From Desulfobulbaceae bacterium (GTDB lineage Bacteria; Desulfobacterota; Desulfobulbia; Desulfobulbales; SURF-16): DNA of 34,881 nucleotides. The stretch is from NCBI GenBank assembly GCA_024637145.1, contig JAGXFQ010000027.1:1-34881 (forward strand). Direction: 5' to 3'. A model generated the notes under the pieces. It did not search any database and was not told where the DNA came from. It was given only the letters and a program-made list of their open reading frames with translations. Below are positions 8,911 through 17,056 of this stretch, piece after piece; position 1 is the stretch's first letter; the number at the start of each line of letters is the position of its first letter. The position numbers and the translations under genes are program-made.

Positions 8911-9467
8911 AGGTGTTGACCACGGCGCTGCCCGGTGTTCTTCTTCTGGAGCCCCGGGTCTTTGCCGACAGCCGCGGCTTTTTCATGCAGACCTATCAGC
9001 AGGAGCAGTATCAGCAGGCCGGCATACCCTGCACCTTTGTCCAGGATAACCTCTCTGGTTCCAGCCGCCATACCCTGCGCGGCCTCCATTACCAACAGGA
9101 GCCCCACGGCCAGGCCAAGCTGGTGCAGGTGCTGGCTGGCGCGGTCTATGATGTGGCCGTTGATATCCGGGTGGGGTCGCCCTCCTTCGGCAAATGGCTG
9201 GGGGTGGAGCTCTCGGCCGAGAACAAAAAGCAGCTCTTTATCCCGGCAGGCTTTGCCCATGGCTTTGTGGTGACCAGCGAGCGCGCCACCTTTCTCTATA
9301 AGTGCAGCGCCTATTATGCCCCGGCTGCCGAGGCGGGGATTATCTTTTCTGACCCTGACCTGGCGATTTCCTGGCCTGGCCACGACTTCCAGCTCTCAGA
9401 CAAGGACCGGCTCTATCCTCGTCTGCAGGAGATCCCAGTGGACCAACTCCCTCAGTATGAAGTGTAG
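8907..9467 (+). CDS. rfbC: dTDP-4-dehydrorhamnose 3,5-epimerase
   Basis: RfbC (RmlC) epimerises C3 and C5 of dTDP-4-keto-6-deoxyglucose. The 186-residue cupin shows the family's core: FVQDNLSGS (residues 44-52), RGLHYQ with the catalytic His61, VYDVAVDIR (80-88), [10 protein letters not shown] (111-120) and a conserved tyrosine in [16 protein letters not shown] precedes the ATG, which overlaps the rfbA stop by 4 bp. The junction to the next gene is unusual for this operon: instead of an overlap there are 97 bp holding a palindromic repeat (9491-9542). Confidence 0.96.
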   Translation: MKVLTTALPGVLLLEPRVFADSRGFFMQTYQQEQYQQAGIPCTFVQDNLSGSSRHTLRGLHYQQEPHGQAKLVQVLAGAVYDVAVDIRVGSPSFGKWLGVELSAENKKQLFIPAGFAHGFVVTSERATFLYKCSAYYAPAAEAGIIFSDPDLAISWPGHDFQLSDKDRLYPRLQEIPVDQLPQYEV

Positions 9468-9490
9468 AAGGATATGTCAGGATATTTTTT

Positions 9491-9542
9491 ACCATAAAGG
9501 CACAAAGAAACCCTTTTGTGTTTTTCTTTGTGCCTTTGTGGT
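9491..9542. repeat. CACAAAG-type palindromic repeat between rfbC and rfbD
   Basis: The left arm (9491-9510, containing AAAGGCACAAAGAAA) and right arm (9523-9542, containing TTTCTTTGTGCCTTT) pair at 19 of 20 positions across a 12-nt loop. The same CACAAAG/CTTTGTG motif recurs at 14629-14683 and near the window end. In RNA it would form a strong hairpin inside the rhamnose operon transcript. The right arm is not followed by a U-run, so it is not a classic intrinsic terminator. Confidence 0.88.
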
Positions 9543-9564
9543 GAGGGGAAAGTTGTAATTGCCT

Positions 9565-10458
9565 ATGAAGATTTTTGTAACCGGCATACATGGTCAGGTG
9601 GGTTGGGAACTGCACCGACAGGGGGAGAAACAGGGGCACCATATCCTGGGCTTTGATCACGCCACCCTGGATATCAGTAATCGCCAGGCCGTGCAGGCCA
9701 CCGTGCAGGCCGCCAGGCCGGATCTGGTGATCAACTGCGCCGCCTATACGTCGGTGGACCGGGCCGAAGAGGAAGAGGCCCTGGCCTATGCGGTGAATGA
9801 GGACGGCCCGGCCTGGCTGGCTGAGGCCTGCAGCCGGGCCCGGATCCCCCTCATCCATCTTTCCACCGATTATGTCTTTGACGGCAGCGCCCGGCAGCCC
9901 TATTCTGAAAAAGACAGGGTCTCCCCCCTGGGGGTTTATGGCCGCAGCAAGGAGGCGGGAGAGCGCGCGGTGCGGGCCCGGTTGTCTGCGCATCTCATTA
10001 TCCGCACCTCCTGGGTCTACGGCGTCCACGGTAACAATTTCGTCAAAACCATGTTGCGCCTGGGCAAAAATCAGCAGGAGCTGAAGGTGGTGGCGGACCA
10101 GTGGGGCTGTCCCACGGCGGCCGCTGATCTGGCTGCTGCCCTCCTTGATATGGCCCGGCAGCTTGAGGCCGGCTCCAGGCAGTGGGGCACCTATCATTGC
10201 TGCGGGGCCACGGCCACGAGCTGGCATGGTTTTGCCGAAACACTCTTTGCCCTGGCTCGCGACCGCCTGGCCCTGCAGGTGGAGAAGGTTCTTGCCATTC
10301 CCACCTCAGACTACCCCACCCCGGCCAAGCGGCCCCTCTATTCGGTGCTGGAGTGTGGCAAGCTGGCCCGCCATTTTCAGATCAAGCTGCCCCCCCTTAC
10401 CACCAGTCTCACCGCACTTTTTGATGAACTTGTCGCCCTGGAGCAGAGTGGCCCATGA
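9565..10458 (+). CDS. rfbD: dTDP-4-dehydrorhamnose reductase
   Basis: RfbD (RmlD) performs the NAD(P)H-dependent last step giving dTDP-L-rhamnose. The 297-residue SDR protein has GIHGQVG (residues 7-13, the GxxGxxG nucleotide loop), a LSTDYVFDG segment around residue 99-107 and the catalytic Tyr125/Lys129 pair in VYGRSK. A TTG two codons upstream is in frame, but the ATG at 9565 matches the family N-terminus MKIFVTG. No strong Shine-Dalgarno sequence is visible because the preceding 97 bp is largely palindromic repeat. The stop overlaps waaG by 4 bp (ATGA). Confidence 0.95.
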   Translation: MKIFVTGIHGQVGWELHRQGEKQGHHILGFDHATLDISNRQAVQATVQAARPDLVINCAAYTSVDRAEEEEALAYAVNEDGPAWLAEACSRARIPLIHLSTDYVFDGSARQPYSEKDRVSPLGVYGRSKEAGERAVRARLSAHLIIRTSWVYGVHGNNFVKTMLRLGKNQQELKVVADQWGCPTAAADLAAALLDMARQLEAGSRQWGTYHCCGATATSWHGFAETLFALARDRLALQVEKVLAIPTSDYPTPAKRPLYSVLECGKLARHFQIKLPPLTTSLTALFDELVALEQSGP

Positions 10459-11591
10459 ATTTTGCCTTCTGCCTCTTCAATTATTTCCCCTTTGGGGGAC
10501 TGGAGCGCGATTTCATGGCGATCAGCGGCGAATGTCTGCGCCGGGGCCATGCCATCCAGGTCTATACCATGAGCTGGCAGGGGGAGAGACCGGCGGGATT
10601 GACTCTCCATCTGGTCAAGTCCAAGGGGCGCACCAACCATGGCCGGGCCGCTCTCTTTCAGCACCAGCTGGAGGGGGAACTTGCCGCGGGCAGCCATGAC
10701 CTGGTGGTGGGCTTTAACAAGATGCCGGGCCTGGATGTCTACTATGCCGCCGACGTCTGTTACCGGGCCCGCATCCGCCGCCAGCGCACCTTTCTCGCCA
10801 GACTCACTCCCCGCTATCGGTTGCTGGCCGCCTTTGAGGAGGCGGTCTTTGCCCCTGACTCCAGCACGGATATCATCTATCTGGCCAGCCAGGAGAAGCG
10901 CCATTACCAGGCCGTCTATCACACCCCTGATGCCCGCTTTTATTACGGCCCGCCCGGGGTGGATGTGGCCGCCATCCGCGCCCAGCTGGGGCCGGAGACA
11001 CGTCGCGAGATCCGCCAGGAACTGGGCCTGGCCCACCAGGATATGCTGCTGCTGATGATCGGTTCCCATTTCCACACCAAAGGGGTAGAGCGCGCCATCC
11101 GGGCCCTGGCCGCCCTGTCGTCAGAAATCCGCAGCCGCACTTTTCTCCATATCATCGGTCGGGGCAAGCAGGGACCCTATCAGAAGCTGGCCGCCCGCCT
11201 CGGGGTGACCGGTCATGTCCGCTTTCTGGGCGGCCGCGATGATGTGCCCCGTTTTCTGGGGGGAGCGGATATCCTGCTGCAGCCCTCCCTCACCGAAAAT
11301 ACCGGCAATGCCATTGTTGAGGCCCTGGTGGCTGGGGTGCCGGTGCTGGCCACCGAGGCCTGCGGCTATAGCGAGCATGTCTTGGCCGCAGACAGTGGTC
11401 GGGTGGTGGGCTGCGCCCCCTTTCGCCAGGAGGAGATGAATATGGCCCTGGCCGAGATGATTTCGTCTCCTTGGCGCCGCACATGGCAGGAAAATGGAAA
11501 GGCTTATAGTGAACAGCACGATCTGGGCAGCCGGCCCCAGGTGGTGGCGGATATCCTGGAGCAGATTGCCCGGAAGAGGGAGAGAGGATGA
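10455..11591 (+). CDS. waaG: LPS core glycosyltransferase WaaG (RfaG) homologue
   Basis: WaaG is the GT4 enzyme that adds the first hexose (glucose in E. coli) to heptose II of the LPS core. This 378-residue protein follows E. coli WaaG closely along its length: FCLFNYFPFGGLERDFM at residues 5-21, GHAIQVYTMSW, TNHGR, VVGFNKMPGLDVYYAADVCY, LLLMIGSHFHTKGVERAI and a C-terminal donor-binding ENTGNAIVEAL segment. The fold is the two-domain GT-B type, peripheral to the cytoplasmic membrane. It overlaps both neighbours by ATGA. The sugar donor in this organism could differ from glucose. Confidence 0.93.
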   Translation: MNFAFCLFNYFPFGGLERDFMAISGECLRRGHAIQVYTMSWQGERPAGLTLHLVKSKGRTNHGRAALFQHQLEGELAAGSHDLVVGFNKMPGLDVYYAADVCYRARIRRQRTFLARLTPRYRLLAAFEEAVFAPDSSTDIIYLASQEKRHYQAVYHTPDARFYYGPPGVDVAAIRAQLGPETRREIRQELGLAHQDMLLLMIGSHFHTKGVERAIRALAALSSEIRSRTFLHIIGRGKQGPYQKLAARLGVTGHVRFLGGRDDVPRFLGGADILLQPSLTENTGNAIVEALVAGVPVLATEACGYSEHVLAADSGRVVGCAPFRQEEMNMALAEMISSPWRRTWQENGKAYSEQHDLGSRPQVVADILEQIARKRERG

Positions 11592-12469
11592 GGGCACCTG
11601 AGATGAACGACTACCTGGCTCCCATTGCGGTGCAGGAGCTTGCCTCCTCTGGGGAGCTTGTACTCTTGGTTAATGCGTTGTGGCGCCCCTTTCTGGAGGA
11701 GAGCGGCCTCAGCGATTTTGACGCCATCTGGCAATGCCAGCTGGGTGAGGTGGTCAAGGAGCGACCCGGCCTGGAGATCCGCCGCCTTGAGGTGGCTGCC
11801 CTTGCAAGGGAGACAGAGCCGGTGATTCTCTATATAAAAAAACATGAGCAGCCCGCTGGCCGCCGCCAAGAGAGCGAAGGGCTGAAGGAATTCAGCAATT
11901 ATTGTGCCTTCCGCAGGCGCGGCTTGGCCACGGCCGTGCCCGTTGCCGCTGGCATGGCTCGGCAGGGCGGCGGCGTGGTGCGCTCCTTTCTGGTCACCAG
12001 AGATTTTGCGCCCTTGGTGGATCTTGAGGAACTGGTCTTGAACCGTCCGGAAAGTCTGAAGGGGGTGGAGAAAGGCCACCGCAAAAAAAATATCCTCCGG
12101 GCCGTGGCCCGGTATGCCCGGGCCATGCACGGGGCGGGCTGCAACCAGAAGGACTTTAATGCCACCCATGTGCTCCTGCAAGGTCTTGACGACCCGGAGC
12201 CCTTGGTGGCCCTCTTTGACCTGCAGCGGGTGGACACCAATCGCCTTCGTGCTTTTCGCTGGCCCATCAAGGCCCTGGCCGAATTTTTCTTCACCCTGCC
12301 CGCCGCCCTCTTTGATGAAGAGGATCGCCTTTTTTTCTTCACCGTCTATAAGGGCACCCAAAAACTCTCGCCCTATGGCCGCCTCCAGTATGGCTGTATC
12401 CTCAGGAAGATGGCCCGCATTGCCAGACATAGCAAAAAGCGGAACCTGGCTCCGAAGATGCGGGAGTGA
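11588..12469 (+). CDS. waaP: LPS core heptose kinase-like protein (WaaP/RfaP, InaA family)
   Basis: This 293-residue protein kinase-like enzyme probably phosphorylates a core heptose, which stabilises the outer membrane. The kinase landmarks are present: the ATP lysine in LYIKKH (Lys84 or Lys85), the glutamate in LKEFSNY (Glu101), the catalytic loop MHGAGCNQKDF with Asp189, and a metal-binding Asp211 in LFDLQRV. E. coli RfaP has NHRD where this protein has NQKD, so the loop histidine is Gln187; the essential aspartate is kept. The start overlaps waaG by ATGA. It is the last gene of the operon, converging on trmO after 165 bp with no clear terminator. Substrate specificity is inferred from the waaG neighbour. 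Confidence 0.85.
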   Translation: MRAPEMNDYLAPIAVQELASSGELVLLVNALWRPFLEESGLSDFDAIWQCQLGEVVKERPGLEIRRLEVAALARETEPVILYIKKHEQPAGRRQESEGLKEFSNYCAFRRRGLATAVPVAAGMARQGGGVVRSFLVTRDFAPLVDLEELVLNRPESLKGVEKGHRKKNILRAVARYARAMHGAGCNQKDFNATHVLLQGLDDPEPLVALFDLQRVDTNRLRAFRWPIKALAEFFFTLPAALFDEEDRLFFFTVYKGTQKLSPYGRLQYGCILRKMARIARHSKKRNLAPKMRE

Positions 12470-12634
12470 GCAGAGGAATGGCGGTGCGGCATGTTCTTTT
12501 GGCCAGGGCTGCCCTGCCACCACCCGGCTGCTCCGTTTCAATCCCGAGGCAGAAAGGCCCGGCCAAACTTTTTTGCAGCCTGGGGCAATATCCCGGCCAC
12601 ACCCCCTGCCTTGCCAAGGCCTTTTTACGGCAGG

Positions 12635-13312
12635 TCAGGCGATGGTGCTAACCATAATGGTGTTTTGGTGGAAGCTGAAGCGGATGTTCAGCTCCCAGAG
12701 CGACATGCCGTAGTGCCGGTCATCTTCATGGTAAGCGGGTCGGGGATCTTGGGCCAGAATCTGGGTGACCAGTTCCTGGAGGTGGCGGCCTGTTCTTCTC
12801 TGGTAGGCGTGGCAAAATTCAAGGGCTGCCGGGGCAAAGATGATCTCAAAGGAGGGGGTTGGTTCCGGGGCGTAGCCGCAGGTGGCATCTGCCACCCTGT
12901 CGCTGTAGGGCACGTAGGGTTTGATGTCGAGAACCGGGCTCAGGTCAAGAAAATCGACCCCGGAGACGTGGAGGGCCACCCCCTGGGGGGAGTGAGTTAT
13001 TTTGTCCAGACGGACCACGGAGCTGCCGATAAAGTTGGGGCGCTGGGGCGAGCGACTGGCAAAGACACCCACCCGTTTATTGCCGCCCAGCCGCGGCGGC
13101 CGCACCGTGGGTTTCCAGCCCCGCTCCACGGCCTGGTGAAAGAGAAAGAAGATCCAGATGTGGGAAAACTCAGCCAGGCCCGCCACCGCCTCGGGCCGGT
13201 TATAGGGCGGCAGCATCTCCAGCCGGGCCGTGGCCGCCGGCACCAGACCCGGCTGACGGGGAATGCCGAATTTGTCGGTGAAACAGGAGCGGATAAGGGC
13301 AATGGGCTCCAT
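12635..13312 (-). CDS. trmO: tRNA (adenine(37)-N6)-methyltransferase TrmO (TsaA/YaeB family)
   Basis: TrmO uses SAM to N6-methylate threonylcarbamoyl-adenosine 37 in tRNA-Thr. The 225-residue protein has the TsaA-type beta-barrel signatures: IALIRSCFTDKFGIPRQPGL near the N-terminus, GLAEFSHIWIFFLFHQA, the RSPQRPNFIGSS loop and HVSGVDFLDLSPVLDIKPY, close to E. coli YaeB in order and length. The ATG at 13312 is preferred, with AAGG 11 nt upstream; in-frame starts at 13336 and 13378 have no ribosome binding site, and a GTG at 13396 lies inside a palindromic repeat. It converges with waaP and diverges from mutY. Confidence 0.9.
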   Translation of the reverse strand: MEPIALIRSCFTDKFGIPRQPGLVPAATARLEMLPPYNRPEAVAGLAEFSHIWIFFLFHQAVERGWKPTVRPPRLGGNKRVGVFASRSPQRPNFIGSSVVRLDKITHSPQGVALHVSGVDFLDLSPVLDIKPYVPYSDRVADATCGYAPEPTPSFEIIFAPAALEFCHAYQRRTGRHLQELVTQILAQDPRPAYHEDDRHYGMSLWELNIRFSFHQNTIMVSTIA

Positions 13313-13382
13313 GGTAATATTTGCCTTTTGATTCATGGACGTCACAGTACTGTTTGGTTCCTGATTCGACAACGGCATTTTT

Positions 13383-13478
13383 GTCACGGAACCCACGGAA
13401 GATTTATTTCAACACAGCAGTCAGGTTATAACGACTCCTAAGGGAAGAGATTCCGTGTTGTTCCGTGGATTCCGTGGC
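13383..13478. repeat. CGGAA-type palindromic repeat, copy 1 (upstream of mutY)
   Basis: The left arm (13383-13400, CACGGAACCCACGGAA core) pairs with the right arm (13461-13478, TTCCGTGGATTCCGTGG core) at 16 of 18 positions, with about 60 bp between. An additional TTCCGTG precedes the right arm. Both arms and the adjacent GATTTATTTCA recur at 14599-14760 on the other side of mutY in the same orientation. It fills the intergenic space between the divergent trmO and mutY genes, so their promoters must lie in or beside it. Confidence 0.85.
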
Positions 13479-13510
13479 TCAAAAGGAAACGATTTAAGGG
13501 TGGAGTGTTT

Positions 13511-14599
13511 ATGAATTCGACCAAGAGAAATTTTACACCGATCCTGCTGGCCTGGTTTGAGGAGCATGAACGGGATCTGCCCTGGCGCCGGACCTATGAG
13601 CCTTACCATATCTGGATCTCGGAGATCATGCTCCAGCAGACCCAGATGGATCGGGTTGTCGGGTTTTTCAGCAGATTCGTAGAGCGTTTTCCTGATATTG
13701 GCTGTCTCGCTGAGGCTGGCGAGGATGAACTCCTCAAGATGTGGGAGGGCTTAGGCTATTACAGCCGGGCCCGCAACCTCCACAAGAGTGCCAAGATTCT
13801 GGCCACGCAGGGTGCGGCGTTGCCGGAGAGCTACCAACAACTCCTGCAATTGCCGGGCATCGGTCCCTATACGGCCTCGGCCATCATGGCCATTGCTTTT
13901 AACAGGCCCCATACGGTGCTGGATGCCAATGTTGAACGTCTCTTTGCCCGGCTCCTCGATCTCAGCAAACCGGTCAAAGAGAAGGAGACCATAGCTCTGA
14001 TTCGTCATCAGGTTGAAGATCTTCTTCCTGCCGATCAGCCCCGTGCCTTTAATCAGGCCTTGATGGAGTTTGGTGCCCTGGTGTGTAAGCCGGGGATTCC
14101 CAACTGCGGCGTCTGCCCCTTTCACGTGGGGTGTCAGGCCCTGCAGGCCGGTACCGTTGGGGCGCGGCCGGTGCTGCCCAAACGTAAGGAAACAATCTTG
14201 ATCACCATGGCCTGTGGAGTGGTGCGCCGGAACGGCAAATTTCTGATCCAGAAACGGCAGGCCGATGATGTCTGGGCCAATCTCTGGGAATTTCCCGGCG
14301 GCCGCCTCAAGGAGGGCGAAATTCCGGAGCAGGCTGTGGTCCGCGAATATTTGGAAGAAACAGAGCTATGCGTGGAGCCGATGGAGAAGATTGCCACGGT
14401 CCAGCATGCCTATATGAATTACCGAGTCACCCTCCACGGCTTTTTCTGTGACCTGCTGCCGGATCAAGGCGAGCCGATTCTGCATGCGGCCCAGGAGGCG
14501 CGGTGGGTGGAAGAGGGTGAGTTGGCTGACTATGCCTTTCCCTCAGGGCACCGTAAGCTTATTTCTTGTTTGCAGGGGGTTGAACAGAGTCAAGAATAG
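13511..14599 (+). CDS. mutY: A/G-specific adenine DNA glycosylase MutY
   Basis: MutY excises adenine mispaired with 8-oxoguanine. The 362-residue protein has the full architecture: the helix-hairpin-helix glycosylase with the catalytic Glu38 in SEIMLQQTQ, LPGIGPYTASAI (114-125) and Asp138 in VLDANVERL; a [4Fe-4S] cluster loop C192-x6-C199-x2-C202-x5-C208; and a C-terminal NUDIX-like 8-oxoG recognition domain (about 225-350) that retains a near-complete Nudix box (GRLKEGE...REYLEE). The ATG at 13511 has GGAG 5 nt upstream; a GTG two codons earlier is in frame. The gene is bracketed by two copies of a palindromic repeat, and its stop codon touches the second. Confidence 0.96.
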   Translation: MNSTKRNFTPILLAWFEEHERDLPWRRTYEPYHIWISEIMLQQTQMDRVVGFFSRFVERFPDIGCLAEAGEDELLKMWEGLGYYSRARNLHKSAKILATQGAALPESYQQLLQLPGIGPYTASAIMAIAFNRPHTVLDANVERLFARLLDLSKPVKEKETIALIRHQVEDLLPADQPRAFNQALMEFGALVCKPGIPNCGVCPFHVGCQALQAGTVGARPVLPKRKETILITMACGVVRRNGKFLIQKRQADDVWANLWEFPGGRLKEGEIPEQAVVREYLEETELCVEPMEKIATVQHAYMNYRVTLHGFFCDLLPDQGEPILHAAQEARWVEEGELADYAFPSGHRKLISCLQGVEQSQE

Positions 14600-14760
14600 C
14601 CGCGGAATCACCGGAAGATTTATTTCACCACAAGGGCACAAAGACACAAAGGAAATAAACCTCTGTGTCTTTGTGCCTTTGTGTTTATGCCGGAGCTTAT
14701 AATGAACTTAACACAGTGTTGGGGGGTAATTATTCCGTGTGGTTCCGTGGATTCCGTGGC
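14599..14760. repeat. CGGAA-type palindromic repeat, copy 2 (downstream of mutY), split by a second palindrome
   Basis: The left arm (14599-14616, CGCGGAATCACCGGAA core) and right arm (14743-14760, TTCCGTGGATTCCGTGG core) match copy 1 at 13383-13478, including GATTTATTTCA after the left arm and ATTCCGTG before the right arm. Copy 2 is about 66 bp longer than copy 1, and the extra length is largely explained by a separate CACAAAG palindrome placed after the shared GATTTATTTCA. It lies between mutY and the convergent dus gene. Confidence 0.83.
14629..14683. repeat. CACAAAG-type palindrome nested inside repeat copy 2
   Basis: The left arm (14629-14652, GGGCACAAAGACACAAAGG) pairs with the right arm (14660-14683, CTGTGTCTTTGTGCCTTTG) at 22 of 24 positions around a 7-nt AT loop. 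It is the same family as 9491-9542 and the element near the window end. Its absence from repeat copy 1 suggests it was inserted into copy 2. Confidence 0.88.
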
Positions 14761-14768
14761 AAAAAAAA

Positions 14769-15752
14769 TCAGCCCTTTCCCACGTGGTCATGCCTCGCAA
14801 AAAAATCCTCAGCCGCGGCCAGGGCCTCGGCCACGGACTCGCTGCGCTGAACCGCCATGGCCAGATGGTGGCCGAAGGGGTAGTTGCTGCTGAAATAATG
14901 GCTGAACTCCTTGAGGCGGCCCAGGCAGCGGCCGGGGGGGAAGCGCTCCGTCAGGATGGCCACGAAACGGCGGTAGAGGGCGGGTCGGTCAAGAAGGGCC
15001 GGGGCCGGGCCGCCATAGAGGGCATGATTAATGTCGGCAAAGAGCCAGGGGCTGCGGGCCGCGGCCCGGCCGATCATCAGCCCGTCGGCGCCGCTTGTGG
15101 CCAGACATTGCCGGGCATCCGCAACGCTGAAGATGCCGCCATTGGCCAGGACCGGAATGGTGAGCCACTCCTTGACCTTGCCGATCCACTCCCAGCGCGG
15201 CCGCCTGCTAAAGGGCTCTTTGTGCAGGCGGCCATGGACGGTGAGATAGTCGAGCCCCTCCCCCTCAAGCATTTGACAGAAATTGCGCAGTTTTTCCTCA
15301 TTCAGTTCACGGCCCAGCCTGATCTTGGCGGAGAGGGGTAAGGTGGTGGCCCGGCGGGCAGCTGCCACCACCTGTCGCACCCGGTCATGTTCTTCAGCCA
15401 GTTTGGAGCCCCCCCCTGTGCGGCGGATGGTGGGGGCCGGGCAGCCCAGGTTGAGATCCACGGCATCGGCCCCCAGGCGGTGGAGGGCGGCCATGGCCGG
15501 GGCCACATCCGCGGCACTGGCCACCAGCATCTGGTAGGAGAGGGGCTGTTCTGCCTGGCTGCGGATCAGAAAGGGGTCCATGGCAGGATTGCTGCTGGGC
15601 AGCCTGCGGGCCGACAGCATCTCCGTGGAAAGCAGCCCCACCCCGCCCAGCTCCTGGATGATGGTGCGCAGGGCCGAATGGCTCACCCCCACCATGGGGG
15701 CCAGCACCAGGGGAGGGGAGATGGTGAGGTTGCCTAAGGGCAGGGCCTTCAC
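14769..15752 (-). CDS. dus: tRNA-dihydrouridine synthase (Dus family)
   Basis: Dus enzymes reduce uridines in the tRNA D-loop using FMN and NAD(P)H. The 327-residue TIM-barrel protein has LAPMVGVSHSALR (residues 17-29) for FMN binding, DLNLGCPAP with the catalytic Cys104, the conserved GGGSKL segment, LTVHGR with the FMN-phosphate histidine region, and NGGI followed by GLMIGRAA. Which Dus subfamily it belongs to cannot be settled by eye. The start is GTG (15752-15750), overlapping the stop of the upstream Fe-S protein gene by 4 bp (GTGA). The C-terminal codons end 8 bp from a palindromic repeat. Confidence 0.93.
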   Translation of the reverse strand: MKALPLGNLTISPPLVLAPMVGVSHSALRTIIQELGGVGLLSTEMLSARRLPSSNPAMDPFLIRSQAEQPLSYQMLVASAADVAPAMAALHRLGADAVDLNLGCPAPTIRRTGGGSKLAEEHDRVRQVVAAARRATTLPLSAKIRLGRELNEEKLRNFCQMLEGEGLDYLTVHGRLHKEPFSRRPRWEWIGKVKEWLTIPVLANGGIFSVADARQCLATSGADGLMIGRAAARSPWLFADINHALYGGPAPALLDRPALYRRFVAILTERFPPGRCLGRLKEFSHYFSSNYPFGHHLAMAVQRSESVAEALAAAEDFFARHDHVGKG

Positions 15753-16855
15753 GGCCTGCGCCTCTGACGGCAGTGCGCCCTGTGGGGGGCCAGGATACGG
15801 GCCAGCCTCTTCTTGAGCCGGAAGCGGTGCCAGTAGGTCAGGGGGGAGCGCGCCACTTTGACCCGTGCCGCCAGGGTCTTGTCCGGTTCAAAGAGGAGGT
15901 CAAGGAGGTGGCTGGCGGCCATGCTCCGGCCAAGATAGTGGCTGCAGCCGGCGCAATAGGTGATGACCTGCTGCCCCCCGGCCTCCTGACGGCGCAGCTC
16001 TGTCCAGCTCTGGGCCAGCTCTTTGTCAAGATAGCCCACGGCCCCGCCTTCGCCGCAGCACAGGGTCTTTTCCCCATGGTGTTTCATCTCGCGCACGGTG
16101 CAGCCGGCGGCGGTGATCAGGCGGCGGACAGCCGTGTGAATGGCGCCTTCAAAGCGCACCCCGCAGGGGTCATGGATGGTCACCTCTCCCCGGCTCTGTA
16201 AGCTGCCGGGGGCAGTGAGCCGCTCATAGATGGTCTCCACCTCCAGCTGGCTGTACTCCTTGAACATGCGAAAGCAGTTGGGACAGGCCACCAGCACTTT
16301 TTTGATGCCCCTTTTTTTCAGGATGGCCAGCAGAGCGGTAAACATGGTCTGGAAATAATCAAGGCGGCCCAGGTCGTGGGAGGGCTTGGTGCAGCAGTCA
16401 AGGACCACGCCGAGATTGGGGATCTCCTGCTGCAGTTGCCTGACTACGTCCACCACCCGCTGCGGCCGGCTGCCGGGCAGGGCGCAACCGGGAAAGAAGA
16501 TGGTGTCGCAGCCGTCAGGCAGGGCGTACCAGGATAAGGCCCGGGAGCTCCCTCTTTTTTCATAGGAGAGCAGGGGCCGATGCTGGCCATGGCGGCCCTG
16601 GGGGTGGCGCGCCACCTGGATGCGTTGGGCCAGGAAGAGGTGGGCCGGATCGATCTCCTTGGGGCAGACCGCGGTGCAGAGGCGGCAGAGGCTGCAGCGA
16701 AAGGCCAGGTCGCTGTCCGGCTCTTTGAGAAAAAGCGTGGCCAGAGTGCGGGGCGAGCCGTGCATGCTCAGAAAGCGGCATTGTTTGACGCAGATGGCGC
16801 AATCCACACATTTTGTGGCCACCAGGCGGGCCTTTTCCGTGACATTCTCTTTCAT
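15749..16855 (-). CDS. Iron-sulfur oxidoreductase subunit with CCG domains (GlpC/LutA/HdrD-like)
   Basis: This 368-residue cytoplasmic protein has two ferredoxin-type [4Fe-4S] motifs at the N-terminus (Cys16-19-22-26 and Cys54-57-60-64, the last followed by Pro) and two cysteine-rich CCG-type domains behind them: FFPGCALPG with LDCCTKP, then DPCGVRF, LCCGEGG and a closing CAGC. This arrangement is shared by GlpC, LutA and the HdrD-type subunits of flavin or heterodisulfide oxidoreductases; the electron partner is unknown and no flavoprotein is adjacent. The frame is open 52 codons further upstream, but the ATG at 16855 begins directly before the ferredoxin domain. It is translationally coupled to dus. 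The first CCG half (PGCALPG) is degenerate. Confidence 0.82.
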   Translation of the reverse strand: MKENVTEKARLVATKCVDCAICVKQCRFLSMHGSPRTLATLFLKEPDSDLAFRCSLCRLCTAVCPKEIDPAHLFLAQRIQVARHPQGRHGQHRPLLSYEKRGSSRALSWYALPDGCDTIFFPGCALPGSRPQRVVDVVRQLQQEIPNLGVVLDCCTKPSHDLGRLDYFQTMFTALLAILKKRGIKKVLVACPNCFRMFKEYSQLEVETIYERLTAPGSLQSRGEVTIHDPCGVRFEGAIHTAVRRLITAAGCTVREMKHHGEKTLCCGEGGAVGYLDKELAQSWTELRRQEAGGQQVITYCAGCSHYLGRSMAASHLLDLLFEPDKTLAARVKVARSPLTYWHRFRLKKRLARILAPHRAHCRQRRRP

Positions 16856-17056
16856 TATCTGCAAGTAAGGTGCCGGGTAATTTTTTTTAAGGGCAGGATT
16901 GGTTCCAGATGGGCTGAGCTGCCAATGCTTCCCTTTGGCAAGAAAGCGTTGGCCATGATACAAGAAGAGAAAGAGGCCTGCAGCGAATTTTCTCAAGACC
17001 AGCAGGTACAATTCGATAAGTGCAGGTTGTAATCAATCAGCAGGGGGAATGATAGT

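Noticed and set aside
12596..12640. CCTGCC/GGCAGG inverted repeat as a terminator between waaP and trmO
   Set aside because: Arms are only 6 bp with an 18-nt loop and there is no T-run after the stem.
13383..14760. The repeats around mutY as a CRISPR array
   Set aside because: There are only two long palindromic copies separated by a whole gene, with no regular short repeat-spacer pattern and no cas gene.
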